Source: SXRF01 sp039808985
GTDB lineage: Bacteria > Pseudomonadota > Alphaproteobacteria > Rickettsiales > SXRF01
Reading direction: 5' to 3'
Length of the DNA stretch: 64,000 bases
Assembly: GCA_039808985.1 (NCBI GenBank)
Contig: JBDHUC010000007.1
Coordinates: forward strand, 5,955 to 69,954
The translations under genes and the position numbers were made by a program. The notes beneath the pieces were generated by a model that saw only the letters and a program-made list of their open reading frames with translations, ran no database searches and was not told the DNA's origin. Below, in pieces: positions 53,193 through 61,795 of the stretch; position 1 is the stretch's first letter, and every line of letters starts with the position of its first letter.

Positions 53193-53654
53193 TTACCTCT
53201 TATTCTTTGGATTTTTTGAAGCGAAATCATATATTTCTGGTTTTTGCGCTTCATGTGGATGATCTTTACCGCCATAAACGCGAAGTTTGCCAAGCTGGTC
53301 ACGCGCAAGAGGGCTTTCTTTAGGCATCATACGCTCAACAGCTTTTTCAATAACGCGCTGTGGAAACTGGCTGCCAAGTATAAATTCAGGAGTTGCGGTT
53401 TTAATACCACCCGGATGGCCGGTATGGCGATGATAGAGCTTATTGGTGCGCTTCTTACCAGTGAGCTTTACTTTTTCAGCATTTATCACAACCACATGGT
53501 CGCCAGTGTCGATATGCGGGGTAAAAATCGTTTTGTGCTTGCCACGAAGTATTTTCGCGATATTCGAAGCCAGACGGCCAAGAACCACGCCTTCTGCGTC
53601 TATGATTAGCCACTTCTTTGTTACTTCTGACGGCTTTGCCGAGTAAGTATTCAT
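53193..53654 (-). CDS. rplM: 50S ribosomal protein L13
   Basis: L13 is an early-assembling large-subunit protein. From ATG 53654 the product has 153 residues beginning M-N-T-Y-S-A-K-P and contains the L13 signature G-D-H-V-V-V-I-N-A and K-x-Y-H-R-H-T-G-H-P-G-G. A start three codons upstream (53663) is possible but less likely. A promoter lies about 90 bases upstream. Confidence 0.96.
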   Translation of the reverse strand: MNTYSAKPSEVTKKWLIIDAEGVVLGRLASNIAKILRGKHKTIFTPHIDTGDHVVVINAEKVKLTGKKRTNKLYHRHTGHPGGIKTATPEFILGSQFPQRVIEKAVERMMPKESPLARDQLGKLRVYGGKDHPHEAQKPEIYDFASKNPKNKR

Positions 53655-53743
53655 AAAAAACAATGCCTTAACTATAAAATTTCTATATATTTAACAATAG
53701 CGAAGCCATCTTACGGACCTCGTATAGATTAAAAAGGAGCTGG

Positions 53744-53772
53744 AATTTATTGTAAGGTTACTGGCAAGTCAA
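53744..53772 (-). promoter_or_regulatory. Promoter of the rplM-rpsI-argC unit
   Basis: On the minus strand TTGACT (53772-53767) and TAAATT (53749-53744) are 17 bases apart. The elements match those before atpI in layout and -10 sequence. The leader of about 80 bases is AT-rich without a clear attenuator. Confidence 0.6.
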
Positions 53773-53815
53773 TAGCTAAATTGCAACTATAGCCGTTATG
53801 TATAAAAATTATACT

Positions 53816-53864
53816 TAATGACTATAAAAATCGAGGTAGAAAGCCCGATTTTACGCCGCGTAGC
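53816..53864 (+). repeat. 49-bp dispersed repeat, copy 2
   Basis: This segment is 44 of 49 bases identical to the reverse strand of 32853-32901. As there, its AT end (TAATGACTATA) pairs imperfectly with a TATAGCCGTTA upstream (about 53788-53798), enclosing a small GTATA/TATAC hairpin. It sits between rplM and the PAS-like gene. Confidence 0.75.
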
Positions 53865-53878
53865 GGATATTAGAATCG

Positions 53879-54325
53879 CTATTTAGTGGTAAAAACCTTA
53901 AACCGCATTCCCCCGAATATTGCATCCACCACATCAGCATCTCCAAGCGGCAACAGGCATTGGCGGTATTTAACCACGTCATTATGCATATTCACAAATT
54001 CGCCCTCTTCCAGCAAAGGTGTATGGGTTTCGATTATCTTTGAATAGCTGGCAGCCAGTTTACTTGCATTAAGTGAGGCTATTCCGGTATTTTCCACGTC
54101 TATAAGCTCGCCTTGATATGCCCGCTTTATGGCATTTCCCAGATAAGTATAGTTATAGTCAGGCTTCGAAAGATCCTTTACGTGTATAAGAAAACAGTAA
54201 TCCCACAAATCCTGAAGGTCATCAGGGTCAATATCTGCTTCAGATGGCATTGGCTTATTTTTTCTAGCCTTTTCCCAGTAAGCCATTAAGCGAAGCGTGA
54301 TGCGGCGTTCCGTTACATTTGTCAT
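53879..54325 (-). CDS. PAS-like regulatory domain protein
   Basis: This 148-residue protein has the pattern of the alphaproteobacterial PAS_5 family: a Y-W-E-K-A-R start, the D-P-D-D-L-Q-D-L-W segment (about 31-39), a Y-x-Y-x-Y-L-G-N strand-turn, and a closing F-G-G-M-R-F. Such proteins are single sensory domains without an output domain. I start it at ATG 54325, preceded by AGGA; the open frame extends to 54391. It lies where ftsX would be expected, downstream of ftsE. Confidence 0.75.
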   Translation of the reverse strand: MTNVTERRITLRLMAYWEKARKNKPMPSEADIDPDDLQDLWDYCFLIHVKDLSKPDYNYTYLGNAIKRAYQGELIDVENTGIASLNASKLAASYSKIIETHTPLLEEGEFVNMHNDVVKYRQCLLPLGDADVVDAIFGGMRFKVFTTK

Positions 54326-54415
54326 GGGAGTCCTAACTATGTGAATTATAATGGATATTACAATAGATGCTTTATAATAACTATACCACAAACAGAGGCA
54401 TTAATATAGTGGTTT

Positions 54416-55117
54416 TTAAGATATAATTTCGTTAAAACTGCTTAAATCTTCAATGGTTGACGATTTTTTAACTAATGCGCCGTTTTTAAGGCGCAATGTC
54501 GGATAATCAAAAAGAGAAATAAGGTTTTCATCATGGCTGGCAATTAAAACTGTTGTTCCTGTCTGGTTCAAGGCCTCAAACAGATACATGAAACGCTGCG
54601 CAAGGTCAGTATCAAGATTACCGGTAGGTTCATCAGCAAGCAAAATATCAGGCTTGGTTATCACCGCGCGCGCAATTGCCGCCCTTTGCTTCTGGCCGCC
54701 AGATAATGTCGGCGGCTTTGCGTTCTGATGTTCAGACAGTCCAATCCATTCTAACAGTTCAAGGGCCTTCGGAGTAATTTCAGCATCATCTTCTCCTGCA
54801 ACCTTCAATGGCAACGAAACATTTTCCAGCACAGTTAAATGGTCAAGCAACCGATAATCCTGAAGCACGATTCCTATCCTGCGCCGCAGCCTTGGCAGCT
54901 CCTCCCTGGTCATGTTGGTTATATTTTCACCAAACATATGGAACTTTCCGGTTGTCGCCCTGCCCTGCAATGAAAGCAATGAGAGCAATGTGCTTTTTCC
55001 TGCTCCGCTTGCGCCGGTTAAAAAATGGAATGAGCCGCGTTCAAGCGTGAGAGATACATCTTTTAATATTGGTTGCCCCGGAGTATATTCCATAGCAATA
55101 TGTTCTAATGTAATCAT
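54416..55117 (-). CDS. ftsE: Cell-division ABC ATPase FtsE
   Basis: FtsE with FtsX forms an ABC-type complex that activates periplasmic amidases at the septum. The 233-residue protein has Walker A G-A-S-G-A-G-K-S-T (about 37-45), signature L-S-G-G-Q-K-Q-R (about 139-146), and Walker B D-I-L-L-A-D-E-P-T-G-N-L-D (about 160-172). G-N-L-D after Walker B fits FtsE/LolD/MacB-type ATPases. I prefer FtsE because of its length and its position divergent from the zinc-ribbon/hpt pair. The adjacent downstream gene is not ftsX. Confidence 0.82.
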   Translation of the reverse strand: MITLEHIAMEYTPGQPILKDVSLTLERGSFHFLTGASGAGKSTLLSLLSLQGRATTGKFHMFGENITNMTREELPRLRRRIGIVLQDYRLLDHLTVLENVSLPLKVAGEDDAEITPKALELLEWIGLSEHQNAKPPTLSGGQKQRAAIARAVITKPDILLADEPTGNLDTDLAQRFMYLFEALNQTGTTVLIASHDENLISLFDYPTLRLKNGALVKKSSTIEDLSSFNEIIS

Positions 55118-55201
55118 TCATTTATCACTTTTTATAATGCAAATATCTGTAGCAAATATCTGCGATATTGATATGCTCAAAATAAAGATTATACGAGTAA
55201 T

Positions 55202-55864
55202 ATGATTTTACAATGTAAAAACTGCAATGCACGTTATCTTGTTCCCGACAATGCTATCGGGGCTGAAGGCAGGACAGTGCGTTGCGCTCGCTGCCAGCAT
55301 GAGTGGTTCGAGCCCCATCAGGACATAGAATCCGGTGAAATTTCTGAAACCAGAATCGAGGTCCCAGACTTAGATACTATCATTGGAAGCATTAATGCAA
55401 CAGCTTCGCCGATTCCTGAAGGTTCAAACCTTCCGGTGCACAGGGCCAGAACGCCTACAGGGCTTAAAGCCATGGTTGCAATATGCGCTATCCTGATAGT
55501 AGCCCTGTCGTTATTTATAGTTAAACCGCGTTTGTTTGGCATAGTTCCCAGCAAGGGTATGGTATTTTCGGATATACAGATTCAAAAAGGCTCCGGCGAT
55601 AATAGCAGCACAGTTGAAATCAGCGGCAATATTTTTAATACTTCTAATGTTGAAGGAAAAGTGCCTAATATCCGCGTAATATTGTTAGACAGCATGAACA
55701 ATCCCATTCAATCATGGGAATTCAAGACAAACGGGGAAATGCTTAAAGCTGGCGCAACAATACCATTTACCACCGGCGACCTGAATGTAAAATTCACCCT
55801 TGCAAAACGCTTCGTAATAGATATGGGAACGCCGATTGAGCTTGCGCTGCGGCGCAAACCATAA
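55202..55864 (+). CDS. Zinc-ribbon membrane protein (MJ0042/DUF3426 type)
   Basis: This 220-residue protein begins with a zinc ribbon holding C-x-x-C pairs in Q-C-K-N-C and R-C-A-R-C (about 5-8 and 28-31). An acidic linker, one membrane helix (about 91-111) and a periplasmic DUF3426-like beta domain follow. The pattern is that of MJ0042-type proteins next to ftsE in alphaproteobacteria. It shares one base with hpt (TAATG). The zinc ribbon suggests nucleic-acid or protein binding on the cytoplasmic side. Confidence 0.82.
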   Translation: MILQCKNCNARYLVPDNAIGAEGRTVRCARCQHEWFEPHQDIESGEISETRIEVPDLDTIIGSINATASPIPEGSNLPVHRARTPTGLKAMVAICAILIVALSLFIVKPRLFGIVPSKGMVFSDIQIQKGSGDNSSTVEISGNIFNTSNVEGKVPNIRVILLDSMNNPIQSWEFKTNGEMLKAGATIPFTTGDLNVKFTLAKRFVIDMGTPIELALRRKP

Positions 55865-56400
55865 TGCGGAAGCCGTCCGATATTGAGGTGTTGATAACTG
55901 CGCAGCAGATAACGCAGCGTGTAGAGAGTCTTGCCGGGGAAATATCCGGGGCTATGTCACCTGATATTATGATAGTATCTCTGCTGCGTGGCAGCTTTGT
56001 GTTCACAGCCGACCTGATACGAGCGCTACATTTTTCCGGTGTGTGCCCTCAACTGGATTTTATGACTCTGGCCAGCTATGGCAACAATACATCTTCAAGC
56101 GGCAAGGTGCAGATAACCCGCGATATAATAGAGAGCGTCCAAGGGCGGGAGGTTCTTATAGTGGATGATATTTTAGAATCAGGGAACACCCTGACATTTG
56201 CGCGCAACACCATAAAAGAGCGCGGGGCAGCCGACATAAAAATTGCTGTTATGCTGGAAAAGCCCGGCAAGCGCAAAGTTGATATAGATGCTGATTTCGT
56301 TGGGTTTAAAATTCCCGATAAATTTGTGATAGGGTATGGGCTTGATTATGCAAATTACTACCGGGAATTACCATTCATAGGCGCTATAAAAACTGAATAA
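55864..56400 (+). CDS. hpt: Hypoxanthine phosphoribosyltransferase
   Basis: This purine-salvage enzyme makes IMP or GMP from hypoxanthine or guanine and PRPP. The 178-residue protein has the PRPP-binding motif V-L-I-V-D-D-I-L-E-S-G-N-T-L (about 97-110), L-L-R-G-S in the flexible region, and F-V-G-F-K-I-P-D with V-I-G-Y-G-L-D-Y near the end. Its stop is one base from the convergent lysA stop. Confidence 0.92.
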   Translation: MRKPSDIEVLITAQQITQRVESLAGEISGAMSPDIMIVSLLRGSFVFTADLIRALHFSGVCPQLDFMTLASYGNNTSSSGKVQITRDIIESVQGREVLIVDDILESGNTLTFARNTIKERGAADIKIAVMLEKPGKRKVDIDADFVGFKIPDKFVIGYGLDYANYYRELPFIGAIKTE

Positions 56401-56401
56401 A

Positions 56402-57661
56402 TCAAAGCCAGCCTGGGAGTTTATCACGCGCCAGCAAGTCATCATAACTCTGGCGTGGCCGTACCACTGAAAAGCCTTCACCTTTTACCATAACCTCGGC
56501 AACAAGTGGGCGCGCATTATATGTCCCGGCCATAACCGCACCATAAGCCCCCGCCGAACGGAACGCGATAAGATCACCAGATTGCGGGACTTTCATAAGA
56601 CGCTGCTCAGCAAAAATATCCCCGGTTTCACATACCGGCCCAACCACATCTACCATTTCAGTTGGGGCATCGCCGACAGGAGGAATAACCGGGATAATTT
56701 CATGATATGCATCATAAAGGGTTGGGCGGATAAGGTCATTCATCGCCGCATCAGCAATAACAAATATACGGTTTTCCCCCTTCTTTATGTAAAGCACTTT
56801 AGACACCAGTATCCCGGCATTGCCAACCAGCACCCTGCCCGGTTCGAATAACAGTTTAACCCCAAGCCCGGCGGTTTCGCGTTTGGCAATCTCCGCGTAA
56901 AATGCAGGTAGCGGCGGCTGTTCTTTTCCATAAGGGATTCCAAGGCCTCCACCTAAATCAAGCGTAGTAATTTTTATATTTTCGGCGCGAAGTTCATTTA
57001 CAAAATTACGCAAATGGGCAAATGCCTGTGCGAAAGGTTCAAGCGTTGTAAGCTGAGATCCGATATGCACGGAGACCCCCTGCACTTCAATGCCATTCAG
57101 GGAATTAGCCTTGCGGTAGACATCCAGCGCATGACTCATTGCAATTCCGAATTTACTCTCTTTCTGCCCGGTGGAAATTTTTGCGTGGGTTTTTGCATCA
57201 ACATCCGGGTTCACACGAATTGCTATAGGAGCTTTCTTGCCCATGGAAATAGCCACTTCATTCAAAAGCAGCAACTCGGCTTCCGATTCAACATTAAACT
57301 GGAAAATGCCTTCCTCAAGCGCGTAGGACATTTCATCGGATGTTTTACCAACACCGGAAAAAACAATATTTTCTGCCCTTATCCCTGCTTTGCGTACCTT
57401 GCGTATTTCGCCTCCGGAAACCACATCCGCCCATGCCCCAAGCCTGGCAAATGTTGCCAGCACCGCAAGATTATCGTTGGATTTAACTGCGAAGCAGATT
57501 TTCGCATCAATATCTGCAAACTGTGAGGAAAAAACTTTGTAATGATGTTCAAGCGTTGCCGAAGAATAGCAATAAAAAGGCGTTCCTACTTTTTCTGCAA
57601 TATCAGCAATTGCAACATCTTCAGCGTAATAAGCGCCATTTTTATAAGAAAAATGATCCAT
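56402..57661 (-). CDS. lysA: Diaminopimelate decarboxylase
   Basis: LysA makes lysine from meso-diaminopimelate, which this cell also needs for peptidoglycan. The 419-residue PLP enzyme has the lysine in F-A-V-K-S-N-D-N (about 60), G-G-G-L-G-I-P-Y (about 234), E-P-G-R (about 278), and the catalytic cysteine in V-C-E-T-G-D (about 347). The start overlaps the lipoprotein stop by one base (TAATG). It is the third gene of argH-lipoprotein-lysA. Confidence 0.97.
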   Translation of the reverse strand: MDHFSYKNGAYYAEDVAIADIAEKVGTPFYCYSSATLEHHYKVFSSQFADIDAKICFAVKSNDNLAVLATFARLGAWADVVSGGEIRKVRKAGIRAENIVFSGVGKTSDEMSYALEEGIFQFNVESEAELLLLNEVAISMGKKAPIAIRVNPDVDAKTHAKISTGQKESKFGIAMSHALDVYRKANSLNGIEVQGVSVHIGSQLTTLEPFAQAFAHLRNFVNELRAENIKITTLDLGGGLGIPYGKEQPPLPAFYAEIAKRETAGLGVKLLFEPGRVLVGNAGILVSKVLYIKKGENRIFVIADAAMNDLIRPTLYDAYHEIIPVIPPVGDAPTEMVDVVGPVCETGDIFAEQRLMKVPQSGDLIAFRSAGAYGAVMAGTYNARPLVAEVMVKGEGFSVVRPRQSYDDLLARDKLPGWL

Positions 57662-57885
57662 TATTTTTTCTCCGCAGGGACTGATTCAGCATCAGTTTTT
57701 TCCATATCTTCCGTTGGGTCAGCCTGTTTTTTTTCGGCTTCAAGGGCTTTTTTTTCTTCTTCCTGCGCTTTTTTAGCTTCTATTTTCTGGATCTGCTCCG
57801 GCGTTTTAAGTTTGCCTTTAAGGCCGCATGCAGACATAGGGGCAGCCAGCAATAATAATATTATTATCCGAAAAATATTTAGCAT
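57661..57885 (-). CDS. Small LptM-like lipoprotein
   Basis: The 74-residue protein has a lipoprotein signal ending M-S-A-C, immediately followed by G-L-K-G-K-L, matching the LptM/YifL motif. The rest is a Lys/Glu-rich low-complexity tail. LptM stabilises the LptD translocon in enterobacteria, but here the tail differs and the role is inferred. ATG 57885 shares a base with the argH stop (TGATG). It sits between argH and lysA, as in many alphaproteobacteria. Confidence 0.8.
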   Translation of the reverse strand: MLNIFRIIILLLLAAPMSACGLKGKLKTPEQIQKIEAKKAQEEEKKALEAEKKQADPTEDMEKTDAESVPAEKK

Positions 57886-59306
57886 CACTTTATCCTTTTT
57901 TTTGCTTCTGCGACTGCTTTTTTAACATTCTCCGGCGAGGTTCCACCATAGCTTACACGGCTTTTTACAGAATTTTCAACCCCAAGGACCTTATATACAT
58001 CCTGCTTTATTTTAGATTCCACATTTTGCATTTCCTTAAGCGTCAGCTCTTCAAGGCCTTTCTTTTTATCGCTTGCTATTTTTACAAGCTTTGCTGTTAT
58101 GTGGTGTGCATCGCGGAATGGTATTTTAAGCTCGCGCACCAGGTAATCGGCAAGGTCGGTAGCGGTTGAGTAACCAGCCCCGGCTGCGGCCTTCATTTTC
58201 TCCTTATCAACTTTCAGGTCGCCAACCATGCCAGCCATCGCCTGCAGGCAAATCCCTATATTCTCTGCTGTATCAAATACATTTTCCTTATCCTCTTGCA
58301 TGTCCTTGTTATAGGCCAGCGGCAACGCCTTCATAGTGGTAAGCAATGCGATCAAATTACCAAATATCCGTCCTGATTTTCCGCGCACAAGTTCAGCGGC
58401 ATCAGGGTTACGTTTTTGCGGCATTATGGAGCTTCCGGTTGAATAGGAATCGGAGAATCTTATAAATGAGAATTGCGCGCTGGACCAATTAACCATTTCT
58501 TCTGCGAGGCGCGACAGGTGAACCGCGCATATTGCGCAAACCGACAAATAATCCAGTGCAAAATCACGATCAGAAACTGCATCAAGGGAGTTTGCCATTG
58601 GCCTTTCAAAACCAAGTGCCTTAGCAGTTGCAAAACGGTCAACAGGAAATGATGTCCCGGCAAGCGCGGCGGCGCCAAGAGGCGATTCATTCATGCGTTT
58701 ACGCGCACCTAGGGCACGGCTGCGGTCACGTGAGAACATTTCAACATAAGCAAGAAGGTGGTGACCAAAAGTAACCGGCTGCGCTGCCTGCAAATGTGTA
58801 AACCCCGGCATTATGGTAGCGGCATGCTCCCCTGCCCTGTCAATAAGCGCTGACTGTAAATTTTTAAGCAGGCCATCAAGGGCATCGAAAGCATCACGCA
58901 CATAAAGGCGGAAATCAGTTGCCACCTGGTCATTGCGGGAGCGGGCAGTGTGCAATCTTCCTGCCTGCTCGCCAATACGTTCTTTAAGGGCCGCCTCTAC
59001 GTTCATATGTATATCTTCAAGGCTATCTTTGAATTGGAACTTTCCGCCTTGAATATCGCGTAGAATATCTTTAAGTCCTGAAATTATTGATTTTGCATCG
59101 GCAGCCGTTATGATTTTTTGCTTTGCCAGCATATCAGCATGTGCAATAGAGCCTTCAATATCCTGCTTATAAAGCTTCTTGTCAAAACTTATAGATGCGT
59201 TAATCTTGTTCATAAGTTCGGATGGCGAACTGGTGAATTGTCCGCCCCACATCTGGTTAGCCTGCGCTTTGCCGGATTTTGTTCCTGTTACTTTATTTTT
59301 TGGCAT
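57885..59306 (-). CDS. argH: Argininosuccinate lyase
   Basis: ArgH is the last step of arginine synthesis, splitting argininosuccinate into arginine and fumarate. The 473-residue protein (from ATG 59306) has the fumarase-superfamily signature G-S-S-I-M-P-Q-K-R-N-P-D (about 277-288) and the H-T-A-R-S-R-N-D-Q motif (about 105-113). A TTG at 59321 would add five residues. The divergent tlpA-like gene starts 36 bases away, so the two promoters overlap. Confidence 0.96.
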   Translation of the reverse strand: MPKNKVTGTKSGKAQANQMWGGQFTSSPSELMNKINASISFDKKLYKQDIEGSIAHADMLAKQKIITAADAKSIISGLKDILRDIQGGKFQFKDSLEDIHMNVEAALKERIGEQAGRLHTARSRNDQVATDFRLYVRDAFDALDGLLKNLQSALIDRAGEHAATIMPGFTHLQAAQPVTFGHHLLAYVEMFSRDRSRALGARKRMNESPLGAAALAGTSFPVDRFATAKALGFERPMANSLDAVSDRDFALDYLSVCAICAVHLSRLAEEMVNWSSAQFSFIRFSDSYSTGSSIMPQKRNPDAAELVRGKSGRIFGNLIALLTTMKALPLAYNKDMQEDKENVFDTAENIGICLQAMAGMVGDLKVDKEKMKAAAGAGYSTATDLADYLVRELKIPFRDAHHITAKLVKIASDKKKGLEELTLKEMQNVESKIKQDVYKVLGVENSVKSRVSYGGTSPENVKKAVAEAKKRIK

Positions 59307-59341
59307 TTTATAAAATTTCAACCCTGAGCAAATATAAATTT

Positions 59342-59878
59342 ATGCAATATTTTACAGGCATTTCTTCTCATTTGGCAAGAATAACAATCATAATTATTCT
59401 AACTGCCTTGTTTTTACCATTACATGCCATGGCTGCCGACCTCAGGATAACTTCCGAAAGCTCCGCTGGCAGCCTTTCATATATGGATGCGCAGGGAAAA
59501 CAGAAGCTGGTGGATTTCAGCAAGAACAAGCTTACTGCGCTGCATTTCTGGGCTACATGGTGCCAGCCATGTGTAGCCGAGCTTCCGGCGGTGGATGCCG
59601 CCCAGCAAAAATATGCAGGAAAAAATTTTAAAGTTACCGCCCTATCGCTGGATGGAAAAAATATTGATAACGTAAAAAATTTTTACTCCGAAAAACATAT
59701 TTCCAATCTGGATATAATGCTGGATTCAAGCATGGATTCATTCAGGGAGTTAGGGATAAAAGGCCTGCCAACTACGGTTTTTGTAAACAGCAAGGGAAAT
59801 ATAATTGCCCGGGCTGACGGCCCTTTGGATTGGGAAAGCGATAGTGTAAAGCGATTTATTGAATCACATTTAAAATAA
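59342..59878 (+). CDS. TlpA-like thioredoxin-fold protein
   Basis: The 178-residue protein starts at ATG 59342 with a hydrophobic signal or anchor (about 11-30, possible cleavage near A-M-A-A). A TlpA/ResA-type fold follows with W-A-T-W-C-Q-P-C (active site about 74-77) and a cis-proline in G-L-P-T-T. Proteins of this kind reduce disulfides in the periplasm, often for cytochrome c maturation. A tlpA-like gene divergent from argH is a familiar alphaproteobacterial arrangement. Its stop lies 2 bases from the convergent HAD gene. Confidence 0.88.
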   Translation: MQYFTGISSHLARITIIIILTALFLPLHAMAADLRITSESSAGSLSYMDAQGKQKLVDFSKNKLTALHFWATWCQPCVAELPAVDAAQQKYAGKNFKVTALSLDGKNIDNVKNFYSEKHISNLDIMLDSSMDSFRELGIKGLPTTVFVNSKGNIIARADGPLDWESDSVKRFIESHLK

Positions 59879-59880
59879 TA

Positions 59881-60717
59881 TCAACTGCTGAAATTTGGTA
59901 ATATATAGTCAGGGGCAAGCTCAAGTTTTTTGCACATATCCTTTATTGTTCCGGTATTATACCCCTTAAGTATACCACCAGTTACCAGGGCAGAATCAAC
60001 CCCGAAATCCCTGGCTCCCGGTATATCGGTTTCCAGGCTGTCACCTACGGCCAGTATTTTTTTCTTATCAATACCGCCAAACAACTTATATACATGTTCA
60101 TAAACTGCGGGATACGGTTTTCCAAACCACACGACCTTGCCGCCTGATGCGACATAACTTTTGGCAATTGCCCCAGCGCAGGGATAGCGCTCCCCGGTTA
60201 TTTTTACAACCTCCAGGTCTGGATTCAAACATAGCATAGGCTTGGAAAGCTTAGCCGCTTTTTGTAAAAGATGGGAAAAATCCTCTGTGGTCTGTTCGTC
60301 AGTGCCAAATCCCAGGTTCAATATGAAATCAGCATCCTCAATTTTATGGACTTCTTCAAAATCCAGCCCTTTAAGCAAATCCATGTCTTTTTGCGCGGCT
60401 ATCATGTAAAAACGCCTGCCCCATGGCGCATTACCCTCGCGCAGCCAATTATACCCCACCTCACCTGATGAAACTATATGGGCATATAATTCCCTGCCAA
60501 TCCCAAGCTGGTTAAGGACAGAAGCAACAGCATCTGCGCGGCGTGGGGCGTTGGAGAGGAATATCACCCTCTTCCCGCTTTTGTTTATGTGTTTCAGCGT
60601 ATTCAGTACGCCGGGATATAGTTGCGTTCCATCATGCACTACTCCCCATAAATCAAGGATAAATGCATCATAATTATCAATAATGGATGCAATGGAAGGA
60701 ACAGCTCTAAGCAACAA
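59881..60717 (-). CDS. HAD-superfamily class IIA hydrolase
   Basis: This 278-residue protein has motif I D-L-W-G-V-V-H-D-G (about 21-29; D21 would be the nucleophile), motif II L-S-N-A-P-R (about 54-59), and motif IV near G-D-S-L-E-T-D-I (about 230-237). W replaces the usual bulky residue after the first Asp, as in the TIGR01459 group of alphaproteobacteria. The substrate is unknown, probably a sugar or nucleotide phosphate. The start is TTG (60717 or 60714), with AAGGA upstream and directly after the cyclophilin stop. Confidence 0.85.
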   Translation of the reverse strand: MLLRAVPSIASIIDNYDAFILDLWGVVHDGTQLYPGVLNTLKHINKSGKRVIFLSNAPRRADAVASVLNQLGIGRELYAHIVSSGEVGYNWLREGNAPWGRRFYMIAAQKDMDLLKGLDFEEVHKIEDADFILNLGFGTDEQTTEDFSHLLQKAAKLSKPMLCLNPDLEVVKITGERYPCAGAIAKSYVASGGKVVWFGKPYPAVYEHVYKLFGGIDKKKILAVGDSLETDIPGARDFGVDSALVTGGILKGYNTGTIKDMCKKLELAPDYILPNFSS

Positions 60718-61299
60718 TTATTCCTTCACGTCTGCCGCAACCTGTATTTTTACAATTTTATCGGGATCCGTTACCGAGCCGTTATTATATTTATCGCCTT
60801 TTTTGATGTTGTCGACAAATTCCATGCCTTTTACAACTTTGCCCCAATAAGTATATTGCCCATCTAAAAATTTAGAATCAGCAAGGCAGATAAAGAACTG
60901 GCTGTCGGCGCTGTTTATGTCTGCGGCGCGTGCCATCGAAAGGGCGCCGCGCAAGTGCGGTTCCTTGCTGAATTCAGCTTTTAATTTCTGGCCGGAGCCG
61001 CCCATTCCGGTTCCGGTAGGATCACCGGTCTGCGCCATGAAGCCATCTATTACCCTGTGGAAAACCACACCATTATAAAATCCCTGGCGCACCAGTTCTT
61101 TTATGCGTTTAACATGTTTAGGTGCAAGGTCAGGGCGCATCTCGATAACCACGCGGCCATCTTTAAGGTCGAGATACAGGGTGTTTTCCAACGGGCTCTC
61201 CGCGGCTTTAGCTGGTTTAGATTTTGCCATTACAATTGCTCCAGAAATAAATGCTATAAGAAAAATAAAAGTCAGTGAAAGAAAAATTTTACGCAACAT
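60718..61299 (-). CDS. Secreted cyclophilin-type peptidyl-prolyl isomerase
   Basis: Cyclophilins speed up proline isomerisation during folding. The 193-residue protein has a hydrophobic signal or anchor segment (about 5-24) before a short Lys/Ala linker. The cyclophilin domain has V-V-F-H-R-V-I-D-G-F-M (about 78-88), Q-T-G-D-P-T-G-T-G, and F-F-I-C (about 136). It presumably acts in the periplasm on envelope proteins. It abuts the HAD gene with no gap. Confidence 0.93.
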   Translation of the reverse strand: MLRKIFLSLTFIFLIAFISGAIVMAKSKPAKAAESPLENTLYLDLKDGRVVIEMRPDLAPKHVKRIKELVRQGFYNGVVFHRVIDGFMAQTGDPTGTGMGGSGQKLKAEFSKEPHLRGALSMARAADINSADSQFFICLADSKFLDGQYTYWGKVVKGMEFVDNIKKGDKYNNGSVTDPDKIVKIQVAADVKE

Positions 61300-61327
61300 G
61301 CAGAACCCTTTTTGCTAAAAATTAAAA

Positions 61328-61795
61328 TCAGGCATGTGATTGCAGATACTTAGGCAAACCTAATGTGTCAATCAAATTAAGCTGCTTAGAAACGAATGAT
61401 ATGTGTTCTACTTCATTTTCAAGTATATTATTAAACATATCGGCGTTGCCTGCATCCCCGGTATTTTCACAGGCTTCAAGGGCTGCTTTTATATAAGTTA
61501 CTGACGATTGGCAGGCATCAAGGTCATATTTCAATATTTCATCAACAGTAGTTCCGATATTCAACTTTCCCGGTTCACGCATATTCGGCACGCTGTTTAA
61601 TGATAAAATCCTTTCAACAAGCTTATCGGCAAACTTCATCTGCTGGATTGATTCCTTATATTCATAATCGGCGAGTTCCATATAGCCCATATGCTTCATC
61701 ATACGGGCATGGAGGAAATACTGGTTTATTACTGCAAGCTTGCTCACAAGCACGTTATTCAGGTGCTTAACTATATCCTTATTAGCGGCAGGCAT
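61328..61795 (-). CDS. bfr: Bacterioferritin with altered ferroxidase centre
   Basis: This 155-residue ferritin-like four-helix protein is counted from ATG 61795. Compared with E. coli Bfr, the ferroxidase ligands E18, E51, H54 and E94 correspond here to K, Q, F and C. E127 and H130 are retained. The haem-ligand methionine M52 is kept. The subunit therefore probably binds haem and assembles but cannot oxidise iron at the usual site. In some alphaproteobacteria such subunits pair with a complete Bfr encoded elsewhere. No second bfr is adjacent here. The frame extends upstream to 61846, but the first 17 residues lack similarity. Confidence 0.9.
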   Translation of the reverse strand: MPAANKDIVKHLNNVLVSKLAVINQYFLHARMMKHMGYMELADYEYKESIQQMKFADKLVERILSLNSVPNMREPGKLNIGTTVDEILKYDLDACQSSVTYIKAALEACENTGDAGNADMFNNILENEVEHISFVSKQLNLIDTLGLPKYLQSHA

